64,000 bases of DNA from Escherichia coli (GCF_036503815.1 NZ_AP027764.1:3038001-3102000); one strand, 5' to 3'; shown: positions 19,232-27,566, counted from the stretch's first letter. Notes: generated by a model not told the origin, from the sequence alone. Program-made: numbers and translations.

Positions 19232-20232
19232 TAAAAATAGACCGGACGAAATCCCCCTGGTGACAGCGAGCGGCGGATATGTTCGCGGTCGGCATTTTTC
19301 GGCGTCAGGACTAAAATCGGTGGGCTGACATTATCAGACACCGATTGCCCCTGTAATTGCCTGATGGCCTGTTCGACGGCCAGTTCCCCCTGCCAGACCA
19401 TTTGATCGCTGGCAGCCATAATCACTCTTCCCCGCTTCAACCCGCGATACACCTGATGTGAAAGATAAAACGACACCACGGTAAGCGGCGTTTTCAGGTT
19501 ACGCCCTTCACCCATTGCCGCCTCTGCCGCAATCGCCGTTCCGGCCACAACGTCGATTTCTGGATGGCGCTCCAACATCTCCTGCAACAGGTTACGCTGG
19601 ATTTCAATATCGTTGTCGCCGAGCGCAATATCGACAATACGCACCGGGCTTCCGGCAATGGCGGCGCGGAAACCCTCTACCATCTCCTTACTGCCCCCGG
19701 CGTTATCGGGGCCGGGCATCAACAGCACGTTAAGTGGTTTTCCGTGGCTCCATTGCACCAGATATCGCCCTGGTTGATAGCCCATCTGAAACCACGGCAC
19801 ACCAACGCGGCTTTTCACTTGGGGAGCATCAATAGCATTTACCAGTTCGATCACCGGAAGACTTGCTACCTGCTTTTGCAGGTCGGGAAATGACGTCGTG
19901 CTACTTCCGAGCAAGATGGCCTCTGCGCCCCACTGTTTACACTGGTCGATTTGTGCTTGCTGGGTAGCCAACTGGCTGTAGCCGCCTGCCTCCAGCACTT
20001 TTAAATCCACACCGTAGCGGCGAGCAGCCTCCTGCATACCATAGTTCAACGATAACCAGTATGAATCTTTCAGGCTGGGATAAAGCGCGCACAGTTTCCA
20101 TGAACGTTTGGCTTTAAGCGGTGTAGAGGGTTGCACCGAGAAATGCTGCGCATCATGCCAGCGCAACAAGTTATCAGCCGAAAATCCAGGCAACATGAAA
20201 AGGGAAAGAAGTAACAATAGCAGTACGCGCAT
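19204..20232 (-). CDS. torT: Periplasmic TMAO sensor partner TorT
   Basis: 342-residue periplasmic binding protein of the ribose-binding/LacI-like fold that binds TMAO and activates the TorS sensor domain. Signal peptide MRVLLLLLLSLFMLPGFSA at residues 1-19. The two-lobe fold is recognisable from KLCALYPSLKDSYWLSLNYG and the later DVVAGTAIAAEAAMGEGR. Reads intact. Its divergent partner torS would normally start about 100 bp upstream; that position is now a prophage attachment site. Confidence 0.95.
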   Translation of the reverse strand: MRVLLLLLLSLFMLPGFSADNLLRWHDAQHFSVQPSTPLKAKRSWKLCALYPSLKDSYWLSLNYGMQEAARRYGVDLKVLEAGGYSQLATQQAQIDQCKQWGAEAILLGSSTTSFPDLQKQVASLPVIELVNAIDAPQVKSRVGVPWFQMGYQPGRYLVQWSHGKPLNVLLMPGPDNAGGSKEMVEGFRAAIAGSPVRIVDIALGDNDIEIQRNLLQEMLERHPEIDVVAGTAIAAEAAMGEGRNLKTPLTVVSFYLSHQVYRGLKRGRVIMAASDQMVWQGELAVEQAIRQLQGQSVSDNVSPPILVLTPKNADREHIRRSLSPGGFRPVYFYQHTSAAKK

Positions 20233-20279
20233 GATAGCCTCATCAATAATAAGGCTTTATGCTAGATGCATTCCGCTTT

Positions 20280-20442
20280 GCGACTCAACCTTTTTCACCT
20301 AAAGGATGACAAAATCACATAAATAATTTAAAAATCATAGCATTAGATTACTTAATGATTAAATAATAGACTGCAAAACGCGACAAAACACAACATATCC
20401 AGTCACTATGAATCAACTACTTAGATGGTATTAGTGACCTGT
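20280..20442. other. Prophage attR (HK022-type core plus lambda-like P arm)
   Basis: 20281-20304 reads CGACTCAACCTTTTTCACCT followed by AAAG, which is the recalled HK022 attB core in the torT-torS spacer. To its right, 20305-20442 carries the lambda-type P arm, with Int arm-type sites CAGTCACTAT (20400-20409) and, inverted, ATTAGTGACCTGT (20430-20442). P arm next to the late-gene end defines attR (P-O-B'). No second copy is found at the torS side. Confidence 0.82.
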
Positions 20443-20451
20443 AACAGAGCA

Positions 20452-20492
20452 TTAGCGCAAGGTGATTTTTGTCTTCTTGCGCTAATTTTTTG
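20452..20492. terminator. Lambda-type terminator next to the P arm
   Basis: TTAGCGCAAG pairs with CTTGCGCTAA around a 14-nt loop, followed by a T run. The same hairpin lies beside attP in lambda (recalled). Confidence 0.8.
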
Positions 20493-20516
20493 TCATCGCA
20501 TTGGGTTGGCTGAATT

Positions 20517-20597
20517 TACAACCATGCTCAGTATCTCGATAAGTGCAGAGAAATGATGCAATGGTGGGCGGACTGGCTTGATGAAAAGGTGGAGTGA
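20517..20597 (+). pseudogene. Vestige of a tyrosine integrase C-terminus
   Basis: An open frame encodes 26 residues, YNHAQYLDKCREMMQWW continuing to LDEKVE and a stop. This resembles the C-terminal tail that follows the catalytic Tyr in P4/CP4-family integrases. Upstream the frame closes at once (TGA at 20511), so only the tail remains. The stop lies in a hairpin (AAGGTGGA-GTGA-TCCACCTT, 20586-20605). It does not match a lambda-type Int, so it probably derives from another element. Moderate confidence; it could be a chance match. Confidence 0.5.
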
Positions 20598-20790
20598 TCC
20601 ACCTTAACAACTATCGGATAGTACAAAGCTTTGTGTGCCTCATGAAAGCAATTTACGATTATGAACATTAATGCATTCATTATGCAGATTTCAATAAATT
20701 GTACCAATGGCGTGATCTGATACACATACACTGTTATAATCCTCCAAATTTACGAAATCTAAACAATAGCAACTATTTATAGGTCATATA

Positions 20791-22752
20791 ATGTTCGCTC
20801 TATCTGAGACACAGAAGACTACTTCTCGTTTTTATCAGCCTGATGTGGATGGGCTAAGAACGGTAGCTGTTTTATTGGTGCTTTTATTCCACGTTGGATT
20901 TTCTTCAATTAGTGGTGGTTTTGTTGGTGTAGATATATTTTTTGTCATTTCAGGGTACCTTATAACAGGAATACTAGTATCAGGAATGGAAAAAGGTACT
21001 TACAAATACACAACATTTATTTCTTCCCGCATTTCAAGACTGTACCCCACCCTACTTACTATTCTTATAATATGCCTTATATTTGGTTTTCTTATTTTTA
21101 CACCCAATGACTATAAAGAGCTTGGAATATCTTCATTATATTCTGCATTATCTATTTCAAACTTTCATTTTATGCTTGGTGCTGGATATTTTGATACTTC
21201 ATCAGAAGTCAACCCACTTCTTCACACATGGTCGTTATCGGTTGAACAACAATTTTATTTAATATGGCCGTTAATTATTTTTGCTGCAATGAAGTCAGGT
21301 AGAAAACTTGCAGTATCTTTGATCGTGATCGCTGGAGTTATGTCGTTATTTGCATCTCAAATGATGACTAAAATAAATCCAACCCAAAACTATTTCATGA
21401 TGCCTTACCGCATCTTTGAGTTTGCAGCTGGCGGAATTCTATTTTTCATACCAAATGATAAGGCGAGAAACAAGTTAATTAGTACAATACTGTTTTTGAT
21501 TGGCGTAGCATTAATATTTTACTCAGCATTTAATTTCGATAAGTCAACTCCATTTCCAGGGTTAAACGCAATGATTCCTGTAATTGGATCTTGCTTGTGC
21601 ATATTGTTTTCTAAACATACGCCTGCAGGATACTTATTAAGAAATAAATTATTTGTTAGCATTGGCATAGTTTCATACTCTGTATATCTTATACATTGGC
21701 CTCTTTTAGTATTTTATAAATATTACATTTTCAGACCGATCAATACGCTCGAAAAAGCATCAATAGTATCCGTTTCTATTTTTCTGGCTTATGTGAGTTA
21801 TTATTTTATTGAGAACAAGTTTAGACGTATTAATCTATCTTCAATCAACAAAATGGCAGTTTCTTTTTCAATCGTTTTTATTAGTGTTTTATCGGTATCT
21901 CATATTATATATAAAAATAATGGGTACTCCTTCCGAGTCAACGAGTACTTTAAACAAAAAATGAATAATTCAGGGGAGTTCCATCTGCAACAATATGGTG
22001 GAAATGGGTACTATGCTGGAGCGCATATAATTGGAGATAAGACGGCATCAAAAGTATCAGCTGTGCTTATGGGTGACAGCTTTGCAAGGCAATATGCCCA
22101 TGCAATAGATGTAAATTCTCAAGGTCATAAATTCATCACATCATTGAATGATGGTTGTTTTTTCTCGCGTAATTATACAACGTTCTACGCAGGACTTCCT
22201 GATCCAAAGTGCCAGCAAAGACTGAACTTTGCTATTGATTATTCGAACAAATTTAATGTGCCTGTTATTTTTGGGATGCGGTGGATAGGATATGAAGGAA
22301 TGGTAAGTGATCCGCAGGGTAACCAACAGAAATTCAATGATGAAAATGAATTTATTAATTTTAGCATCAATAATATTAAAAATAATATAGCTGCTTTAAA
22401 TAATAAAAAAGTGGTAATCCTTGGGGCCCCTCCTGGCACAGATGGTGTTGGCGGTGTAGAAAAATGTGTCAATAGACCATCATACCTACCGCTAGTATGC
22501 ACAAGATATTTGAGTACAGACGACAAAGATACATTCAACAAACGAATGAACTCAGCCATAAGAAGTGCACTAAATGGGTATAATAACGTTCTATTTATTG
22601 ACCCATACGATTATCTTTGCAAAGATGGTAAATGCATAACGATGACTAATGATTATCAATTCATATACTCTGATGCAGTTCATCTATCGAAATCTGGTGC
22701 TGCTTTGGTGTGGGATAAAGCAAAAAACAAAATAATTAAATTTATTGAATAA
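20791..22752 (+). CDS. OafA-type acyltransferase with SGNH domain (O-antigen acetylase-like)
   Basis: 653 residues. The N-terminal half is an integral-membrane acyltransferase-3 domain with about ten hydrophobic helices and the family signatures YQPDVDGLRTVAVLLVLLFH, GGFVGVDIFFVISGYL and HTWSLSVEQQFYLIWP. The C-terminal 270 residues form an SGNH-like domain: GDS block in LMGDSFARQYAHA and a C-terminal SDAVHLSKSG (Asp/His) block. Such proteins acetylate O-antigen sugars; beside a tailspike gene this suggests lysogenic serotype conversion. Very AT-rich (typical for surface-modifying morons). No frame damage seen. Target sugar unknown. Confidence 0.88.
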   Translation: MFALSETQKTTSRFYQPDVDGLRTVAVLLVLLFHVGFSSISGGFVGVDIFFVISGYLITGILVSGMEKGTYKYTTFISSRISRLYPTLLTILIICLIFGFLIFTPNDYKELGISSLYSALSISNFHFMLGAGYFDTSSEVNPLLHTWSLSVEQQFYLIWPLIIFAAMKSGRKLAVSLIVIAGVMSLFASQMMTKINPTQNYFMMPYRIFEFAAGGILFFIPNDKARNKLISTILFLIGVALIFYSAFNFDKSTPFPGLNAMIPVIGSCLCILFSKHTPAGYLLRNKLFVSIGIVSYSVYLIHWPLLVFYKYYIFRPINTLEKASIVSVSIFLAYVSYYFIENKFRRINLSSINKMAVSFSIVFISVLSVSHIIYKNNGYSFRVNEYFKQKMNNSGEFHLQQYGGNGYYAGAHIIGDKTASKVSAVLMGDSFARQYAHAIDVNSQGHKFITSLNDGCFFSRNYTTFYAGLPDPKCQQRLNFAIDYSNKFNVPVIFGMRWIGYEGMVSDPQGNQQKFNDENEFINFSINNIKNNIAALNNKKVVILGAPPGTDGVGGVEKCVNRPSYLPLVCTRYLSTDDKDTFNKRMNSAIRSALNGYNNVLFIDPYDYLCKDGKCITMTNDYQFIYSDAVHLSKSGAALVWDKAKNKIIKFIE

Positions 22753-22758
22753 ATATAA

Positions 22759-22776
22759 GGCCCCGATTATGGGGCC
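22759..22776. terminator. Bidirectional terminator between acetylase and tailspike
   Basis: GGCCCC-GATTAT-GGGGCC hairpin flanked by AT-rich tracts on both sides, between two convergent stop codons. Confidence 0.85.
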
Positions 22777-22782
22777 ATTTAT

Positions 22783-24984
22783 TTATATTGCTACGGTTAC
22801 AGAACCAAATGTTTTTGATGATGAATCAACGCACGTCCAGCAAAGTTTATTTTGATATATAGATGGCTCTCTATTATATACAATATCTCCAAGCTTACAT
22901 TGTAGTTTAGAACCATACAAAGTTGATGGATTGTCTAATAGACCTTCGGTAATACCTAGATATCTAAACCCAGCAATATTGCAGTTATCTGGAAGTACAA
23001 TAACATTGGTGAAATGAGATGCTGATACATTATTTTCTTTTGCAACTAATCCTGTAAATTCAGTGAAGTCTATGAGTGCTGGATAGCTATCCCCCAAAGA
23101 GTTAGCCCTAAATGCATTTTCTGTAACACTCATATCAATGACTGTATAACCAAGATCTCTCGCTCTTATTCTTACACCAATCAGTGTGTTATCTTTGATG
23201 ACTGTATGCTGACCTCCTAATCTCAGATCAGGGAAATCTGTTGGTGCTACAAGGTAGTTGCCTATGAACTCAAGACCGATAAATGATTGGTTTGTAATTG
23301 CAGGAGGCTTACAGTCAACCATCTGATTGTTAATAATTCTGAATCCTGTTCGTAAAGAAACTCCAGTATTATATTCTCTGATGGACTCTCCTCCTCCTTG
23401 AAACATATTGTTAGAAATTAAAACGTTTGAATGTGGTGAGTTACCTATAGGCTGGTCATCGACTTCACCAACAAGAAGAATATGAGTAGTATCAGCCCTT
23501 TCACCAGTACTAATACTGGTGTTATTAGTGATAATAAGATTTGAGGTGCTACCATTCTCAATGAAAATTCCGTAATGCCGTTTGCAGAAGTTTCCACTGA
23601 TCAATCCACTTTCGATATGTGGTCCTGGTGTTATGCATGCTTGCTGAGCAATCTGATCAGTAAATTTGTTGTCGCATATGCGAATATGCTTTGTTTGTGT
23701 TGTTGGCGCTGCTGCCTCACCAAACGTATGCCACTTTCTGCCTTGAAAAGAAACTTCATTCTTGTCAAAAACATACCACTCCAAAGCTCTTGAAAGAAAA
23801 CAATAATTAACAACATATTTAAGTTTGTTTTCAATCAATTGAATATTTTTATTCTGAAGATTTGTTGATAGATTGATGTTATCAGCCAGCACGAAAACAT
23901 GGCAGGCATTAACATTATTTTTCCTTACGCTATTATAAGAACAACCTTCAAACACAAAACCTTTCCAGTGTTCTTGTATCTTATGCTCAGTATCAGTAGG
24001 AGATATACTGTAGTCTGTAAAGTTACTATTCCAGTTAAATCCTTTAAATGTATTATTTTTCCCATTAAACACACCAAATACTACTCTTTCTCTGTAGACA
24101 GGATGATCAGTATTAAATTCAACATCATTATCCGCATAAACTGTAAGGCCATTAATGCCGTCAAGAACCACAGATGTTTGGACGTTTAGGTTGAACTTGT
24201 CATGGTATTGAGTGGGATGGGTAAACCCCCATTTAACAATGCTTCCAGGATCTATACGAAGACATCTACGAGTATTAGCGGCTAATATACACGCTGCTTT
24301 TATGATGTCATCAGCAACCTGGTTTCCAGTTATATCAAATCCAGCCCATGATGCCATGATGTCCCCCTTATTAGAGCGCATCCAACACCCTGTTCCACCA
24401 CCATCAGTCTCACCAGTTCCAGAAAGGAACGCAGTCAGACCCGAATACGAACCATCCCACGGAACTGTGGGGCTGAATATGGTGATACCGTTGTGCTGAG
24501 ATTTAGGCATGCTGGCATCCCAGTAAAACTGCCCGCCGCCAAAGTTGGTTCCTGGTACGTATCCAATTACATTTAATGTGTGATTCCCAGCAGGCTCGCT
24601 CATTAAGGTATGGATGTCAGGAACATTCTCCATTCGCTGGCTAAACTGATCGGGATCATACTTCAGCACATTGGGAAAATAGAACTGCTGCGAACCATAC
24701 GCATCATAAACAGCCATAGAATGGCCTTGCACAGTTACGAACTTGGCAATCTGTCCGTTATATACCGGATATCCGGCAGCATTTATAACGATTGGTTGTG
24801 ACACTTGAACATGAGTGCCGTCTTCTCGTTCCAGATATACTGGAATCTGGTTTTCAGGATTTACCGGATCAGTGTCAATTTTACCGATATAAATTTTTCC
24901 ATTGGCTACGGCTTTAAAAGAACGCGCCATAGTGAAGAGTTGCGAAGGCATACTCACTACAACATTGGCTGTAATGTCTGTCAT
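22783..24984 (-). CDS. P22-type tailspike with variant receptor domain
   Basis: 733 residues. Residues 1-115 are a P22 gp9-like head-binding domain (MTDITANVVVSMPSQLF, then FKAVANGKIYIGKIDTDPVN and VTVQGHSMAVYDAYGSQ). The remainder is a long region with repeated Asn-rich beta turns (NNTSISTG, NNMFQGG, NNQMVD), consistent with a right-handed beta-helix that binds or cleaves O-antigen; it does not resemble P22's own receptor domain. Open reading frame intact although head and neck genes are absent. It may have been kept by chance or serve as a reservoir for related phages. Confidence 0.9.
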   Translation of the reverse strand: MTDITANVVVSMPSQLFTMARSFKAVANGKIYIGKIDTDPVNPENQIPVYLEREDGTHVQVSQPIVINAAGYPVYNGQIAKFVTVQGHSMAVYDAYGSQQFYFPNVLKYDPDQFSQRMENVPDIHTLMSEPAGNHTLNVIGYVPGTNFGGGQFYWDASMPKSQHNGITIFSPTVPWDGSYSGLTAFLSGTGETDGGGTGCWMRSNKGDIMASWAGFDITGNQVADDIIKAACILAANTRRCLRIDPGSIVKWGFTHPTQYHDKFNLNVQTSVVLDGINGLTVYADNDVEFNTDHPVYRERVVFGVFNGKNNTFKGFNWNSNFTDYSISPTDTEHKIQEHWKGFVFEGCSYNSVRKNNVNACHVFVLADNINLSTNLQNKNIQLIENKLKYVVNYCFLSRALEWYVFDKNEVSFQGRKWHTFGEAAAPTTQTKHIRICDNKFTDQIAQQACITPGPHIESGLISGNFCKRHYGIFIENGSTSNLIITNNTSISTGERADTTHILLVGEVDDQPIGNSPHSNVLISNNMFQGGGESIREYNTGVSLRTGFRIINNQMVDCKPPAITNQSFIGLEFIGNYLVAPTDFPDLRLGGQHTVIKDNTLIGVRIRARDLGYTVIDMSVTENAFRANSLGDSYPALIDFTEFTGLVAKENNVSASHFTNVIVLPDNCNIAGFRYLGITEGLLDNPSTLYGSKLQCKLGDIVYNREPSIYQNKLCWTCVDSSSKTFGSVTVAI

Positions 24985-25047
24985 TTAATTTGCTCCAGAT
25001 ACAAGGAAACGTCGCTGAGTGGCTACGGTGAATTTTGGGCATAAAAA

Positions 25048-25065
25048 ACCCAGCCGAAGCTGGGT
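25048..25065 (-). terminator. Terminator between primase chimera and tailspike
   Basis: ACCCAGC-CGAA-GCTGGGT stem followed on the minus strand by a run of six T. It would stop leftward transcription from the chimera before the tailspike gene. Confidence 0.85.
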
Positions 25066-25115
25066 CGTTGCGTTTGTTATCTTTCAGTGGTTATGTGCTT
25101 AGTTAATTATTTATT

Positions 25116-26015
25116 CTATTGTTCTGCTGTAATTTGGCTTGCAAGTATAGGACGTATAGCATTCGCAGCATTATTTAGCGCTCTTTCATAGGCTGGTGTT
25201 CCTGCTTTTGTGTTAGCCAAACGAAGAAGCATATCCCTTGCGGCTTTGGATTCATACAAGCGCATAATTGCACCAAAACCAGCCTCAAGCCCCATTGATA
25301 CACCAAGAGTCGCAGTTGCTCCAATCGTCCTTAACGCCGAGATGCCGTATTGCGCATAGCTCATACAATCAATTTCGCCTTCGCAAAGTACAACCGCCCT
25401 CACGCCAGCGTCCAGAGCCTGCCATCCGAACAGACAAGGTTCGCAATCACCTTCTGCCATAATGACTTTCTTCCCGTCCGGGCGCTCAGTGCTGATTCGC
25501 TTGACCTGCAACAACTCACCATCGCGTTTGTACGGAATCACCAGAGCATCCAGTTCTCGTTCTCCATTCCACACCTTGCCGCTGACAACCTCGTAGCGCT
25601 TTACGACTTCTGGCGATATGCCACGCGATTGCAGGTACTCAAGATGGGATTCTGTTCTGGTAACGTAGCGGGCGATTTTCTTGCGATCAGGTCTGGAGAA
25701 TTTCTTCTCACGTTTGGCATCGAAATGGTGATCGTCATCCTTGATACCGAGAAATGCTTTCGCTTCCTGCATAGCCTGATGCAGGTTAATTCCACGGCAT
25801 GCCATCCACAAATCAAGCATGTCACCGCCGTCTCCCTCAGCGAAATCAGCCCATTTTTTCTTGCCGCTAAGGTTGACCTTAAGGCTGTTTCCCTTGTCAC
25901 CGTTGACGTTACCGGCAACCCACTCATGCCCCTCTTTCTTGCCGTTTGGCAACAGGTGCGGAGCCACCCTGTCAACCTGCGCCCAAAGCAGGTCGCTAAG
26001 TTCACTTGGCGTCAT
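25116..26015 (-). CDS. Chimeric ORF: primase N-terminus fused to ejection-protein-like C-terminus
   Basis: 299 residues. Residues 1 to about 228 look like a phage primase: a GDGGDMLDLWMA segment near 62-73 and the first Toprim motif VVLCEGEIDCMSYAQYGI at 208-225. The sequence then changes abruptly. Residues about 229-299 (…YESKAARDMLLRLANTKAG.. ..AIRPILASQ) have the helical, Ala/Arg-rich character of the C-terminus of P22-group DNA-ejection proteins, which normally precede the tailspike gene. The second Toprim motif and helicase part are missing, so priming activity is unlikely. The frame stays open across the junction (near 25330). Confidence 0.72.
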   Translation of the reverse strand: MTPSELSDLLWAQVDRVAPHLLPNGKKEGHEWVAGNVNGDKGNSLKVNLSGKKKWADFAEGDGGDMLDLWMACRGINLHQAMQEAKAFLGIKDDDHHFDAKREKKFSRPDRKKIARYVTRTESHLEYLQSRGISPEVVKRYEVVSGKVWNGERELDALVIPYKRDGELLQVKRISTERPDGKKVIMAEGDCEPCLFGWQALDAGVRAVVLCEGEIDCMSYAQYGISALRTIGATATLGVSMGLEAGFGAIMRLYESKAARDMLLRLANTKAGTPAYERALNNAANAIRPILASQITAEQ

Positions 26016-26119
26016 GATTCCCTCAGATTGAGATTTTTAAACCAGAAATTGACAAACGAAATACTTAACCAGCCGTGGTTATAACCAGCGACCAGTAGCG
26101 ATTTGATTTTTGATTTCAT
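26012..26119 (-). CDS. Small phage protein, 35 residues
   Basis: MKSKIKSLLVAGYNHGWLSI.. encodes a short basic-then-hydrophobic protein whose stop overlaps the primase ATG (ATGA) and whose ribosome site (CAGGTGAACC) overlaps the stop of the O-like gene. This tight packing and the familiar AGYNHGWL motif, which I recall from short proteins between phage replication genes, support it as real. Function unknown. Confidence 0.65.
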   Translation of the reverse strand: MKSKIKSLLVAGYNHGWLSISFVNFWFKNLNLRES

Positions 26120-26122
26120 GGT

Positions 26123-26983
26123 TCACCTGTCGAAAAACACGTAGCCAGTTTTCGATACGGTGATTGCGGATGATGGTTTGGATTGTGGTTGAATAGTTTC
26201 TGGCTTCTCGTCGTTCCAGCGTTGACCGTTCAGATAGCTCGATGGTAACAACCTGTCGAATCCGAACTGCTTACCATTCCTGCATGCGATGTCTTCTGCC
26301 AGCATCGTGGCAAACTCGCTTGCCGTACCCCTGGTAGTTTTACGCCATTCCCTGAACTGTGTTCTGAATGCTGAAGCTGCGTTTTTCTTCCCGGCTTTCC
26401 GCATGCCTGCACACCAGAATATTTCCTCGAATGCCTTGTCGGTTTCTTCGTGACGGTCAGGTGATTTTTCACACTCAGTCCGAACACTTTCGGACATAGT
26501 GTTTTTATTATTTCTTTTTTCTTTTGTAATAGTTTCTTTTGTGTGTCCCTGTTTTGGTGACAGCGCTGTCACCGTTTTGGTGACACTTTTTGTCACCAAT
26601 GTAGTGACATTATCACCAGAGTAGTGACACCCTTCGATTTGCCATTCCTCGATGTTCTTGTTAGGCCCGATTTGCTGGCCTTCGCGAAGGATAACCTTCA
26701 TCGCGATAAGCTCATTCTTGGCCTTGTTTACCTTCTGTCTTGGCAGCCTGGTAATTTGAGCTAACTGACTATCAGAGATGCGATCCATCTTTTTACCGTA
26801 GCCGTATGTTTTACGGCATATGGCGTGGGCAACCTTGCTCTGATTTTTCGTTAAATCAGCGCCGATAAGCTCTTCATACAGGGCATTTGCAAGACGGGTA
26901 TAACCATCTTCAACTTCTGCCACACGACGCTCCACAGGCCGTTGTGAAGGCCTTAAATGTGTTACGGTTGCAAGATTACTCAT
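26123..26983 (-). CDS. Lambda O-like replication initiator
   Basis: 286 residues. The N-terminal 110 residues match the phage replication protein O domain: GYTRLANALYEELIGADLTK, ICRKTYGYGKKMDRISDSQL and ITRLPRQKVNKAKNEL (winged helix). The middle is a Thr/Val-rich stretch encoded by repeated GTGAC/GTCAC units, probably the origin. The C-terminal part (FEEIFWCAGMRKAGKKN) resembles the helicase-loader interaction region. Starts at 26983, overlapping the upstream small ORF by 8 nt. Reads intact. Confidence 0.88.
   Translation of the reverse strand: MSNLATVTHLRPSQRPVERRVAEVEDGYTRLANALYEELIGADLTKNQSKVAHAICRKTYGYGKKMDRISDSQLAQITRLPRQKVNKAKNELIAMKVILREGQQIGPNKNIEEWQIEGCHYSGDNVTTLVTKSVTKTVTALSPKQGHTKETITKEKRNNKNTMSESVRTECEKSPDRHEETDKAFEEIFWCAGMRKAGKKNAASAFRTQFREWRKTTRGTASEFATMLAEDIACRNGKQFGFDRLLPSSYLNGQRWNDEKPETIQPQSKPSSAITVSKTGYVFFDR
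26556..26630. other. Iteron-like repeats inside the O gene: probable phage origin
   Basis: Within 75 bp there are two dyads, GGTGACAGC/GCTGTCACC (26556-26573, perfect palindrome) and GGTGACA-CTTTT-TGTCACC (26579-26597). Two direct copies of GTAGTGACA follow at 26601-26609 and 26621-26629. In lambdoid phages the replication origin lies inside O at this position. Confidence 0.7.
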
Positions 26984-27122
26984 GACCTTTCTCCTTCCGC
27001 ATCAGCTTCACTTTTTCCAACTCAGCCCGGAATCGACCAGGCTGCTTGAAGCTGGACAGGAAGCGATCACGTAGTATGTGTTTGTGAATTTTGTCCTGGT
27101 AAGGACTGAGTTGTTTTGTCAT
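26976..27122 (-). CDS. Small phage protein, 48 residues
   Basis: MTKQLSPYQDKIHKHILRDR..EKGHE, a short basic protein between cII and the O-like gene. Its end overlaps the O start by 8 nt, typical of packed lambdoid early operons. The ribosome site AGGAGTAATT precedes the ATG. I recognise the type as common in P22-like replication regions but know no function. Confidence 0.7.
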   Translation of the reverse strand: MTKQLSPYQDKIHKHILRDRFLSSFKQPGRFRAELEKVKLMRKEKGHE

Positions 27123-27154
27123 AATTACTCCTGTGGATTGATCCAGTAATTCCC

Positions 27155-27451
27155 TCAGAATTCCATCTGGATTTGTTCAGAACGCTCGGTTGCCGCCGGG
27201 CGTTTTTTATTGGTGAGTCCATCAAGCGCATACTTAAAAGCCCTGCTAATCGGACTGATGTCTGATGCCATTCCGAAAGCACACAAGACCGAAGCAATAA
27301 ATCTCCAGTCCGTTCTGCTTATCTTCGATTCATGACAGCCAATCATCTTTGCCAGACCGCGCTGGGTAAGCGTTGACAGGTTGATGAGTAAATCAGTTTC
27401 AGCGCGATCAATTTCTCGCTGTGTTGGCTTGCTGTAGCTTGCTTGTGCCAT
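27155..27451 (-). CDS. cII: Transcription activator CII
   Basis: 98 residues. A helix-turn-helix (QRGLAKMIGCHESKISR) and a C-terminal NKKRPAATERSEQIQMEF tail identical to lambda CII in memory identify the activator of pRE/pI that favours lysogeny. The tail is also the target of host FtsH (HflB) degradation. Its own pRE target lies over its 5' end. Confidence 0.92.
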   Translation of the reverse strand: MAQASYSKPTQREIDRAETDLLINLSTLTQRGLAKMIGCHESKISRTDWRFIASVLCAFGMASDISPISRAFKYALDGLTNKKRPAATERSEQIQMEF

Positions 27452-27465
27452 TTGTTAATTTTCCT
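27429..27465 (+). promoter_or_regulatory. CII-dependent promoter pRE
   Basis: TTGC-TGTAGC-TTGC (27429-27442) is the CII half-site pair at the exact 6-nt spacing, followed by a TTAATT -10-like element (27452-27457). It reads rightward, antisense to cII and cro, toward the repressor, as in lambda. Confidence 0.85.
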
Positions 27466-27484
27466 ATATTGATATTGAGTTATA

Positions 27485-27509
27485 GCGGCACACCCAATGG
27501 ATTTGCCGC
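27485..27509 (-). terminator. tR1-like hairpin
   Basis: GCGGCA..TGCCGC stem with a 13-nt loop lies between nutR and cII on the pR transcript, in the position of lambda tR1. T tract is weak, as expected of a Rho-assisted site. Confidence 0.6.
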
Positions 27510-27518
27510 TGATGTTTG

Positions 27519-27559
27519 CTCACCCGGTTAGAGGTGAAAGGCCAGAACTGTTAAAGAGC
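27519..27559 (-). promoter_or_regulatory. nutR (boxA and phi21-type boxB)
   Basis: On the pR transcript: boxA GCTCTTTAACA (27549-27559) then boxB TTCACC-TCTAACC-GGGTGAG (27519-27538). The loop sequence CTAACC is that of phage 21 boxB, matching the phi21-type N below. Confidence 0.85.
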
Positions 27560-27566
27560 AATTTGC

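Noticed and set aside
20528..20731. 67-codon minus-strand frame near attR
   Set aside because: No ribosome site, overlaps the integrase-like tail on the other strand, and has random-looking composition.
25350..26084. 244-codon plus-strand frame across the primase chimera
   Set aside because: Antisense to the primase-like gene with clear Toprim motif; no start signals.
26556..26573. Possible matS (MatP) site in the phage palindrome GGTGACAGC/GCTGTCACC
   Set aside because: matS is GTGACRNYGTCAC (13 bp); here the two GTGAC/GTCAC arms are separated by six bases, not three, so spacing is wrong.
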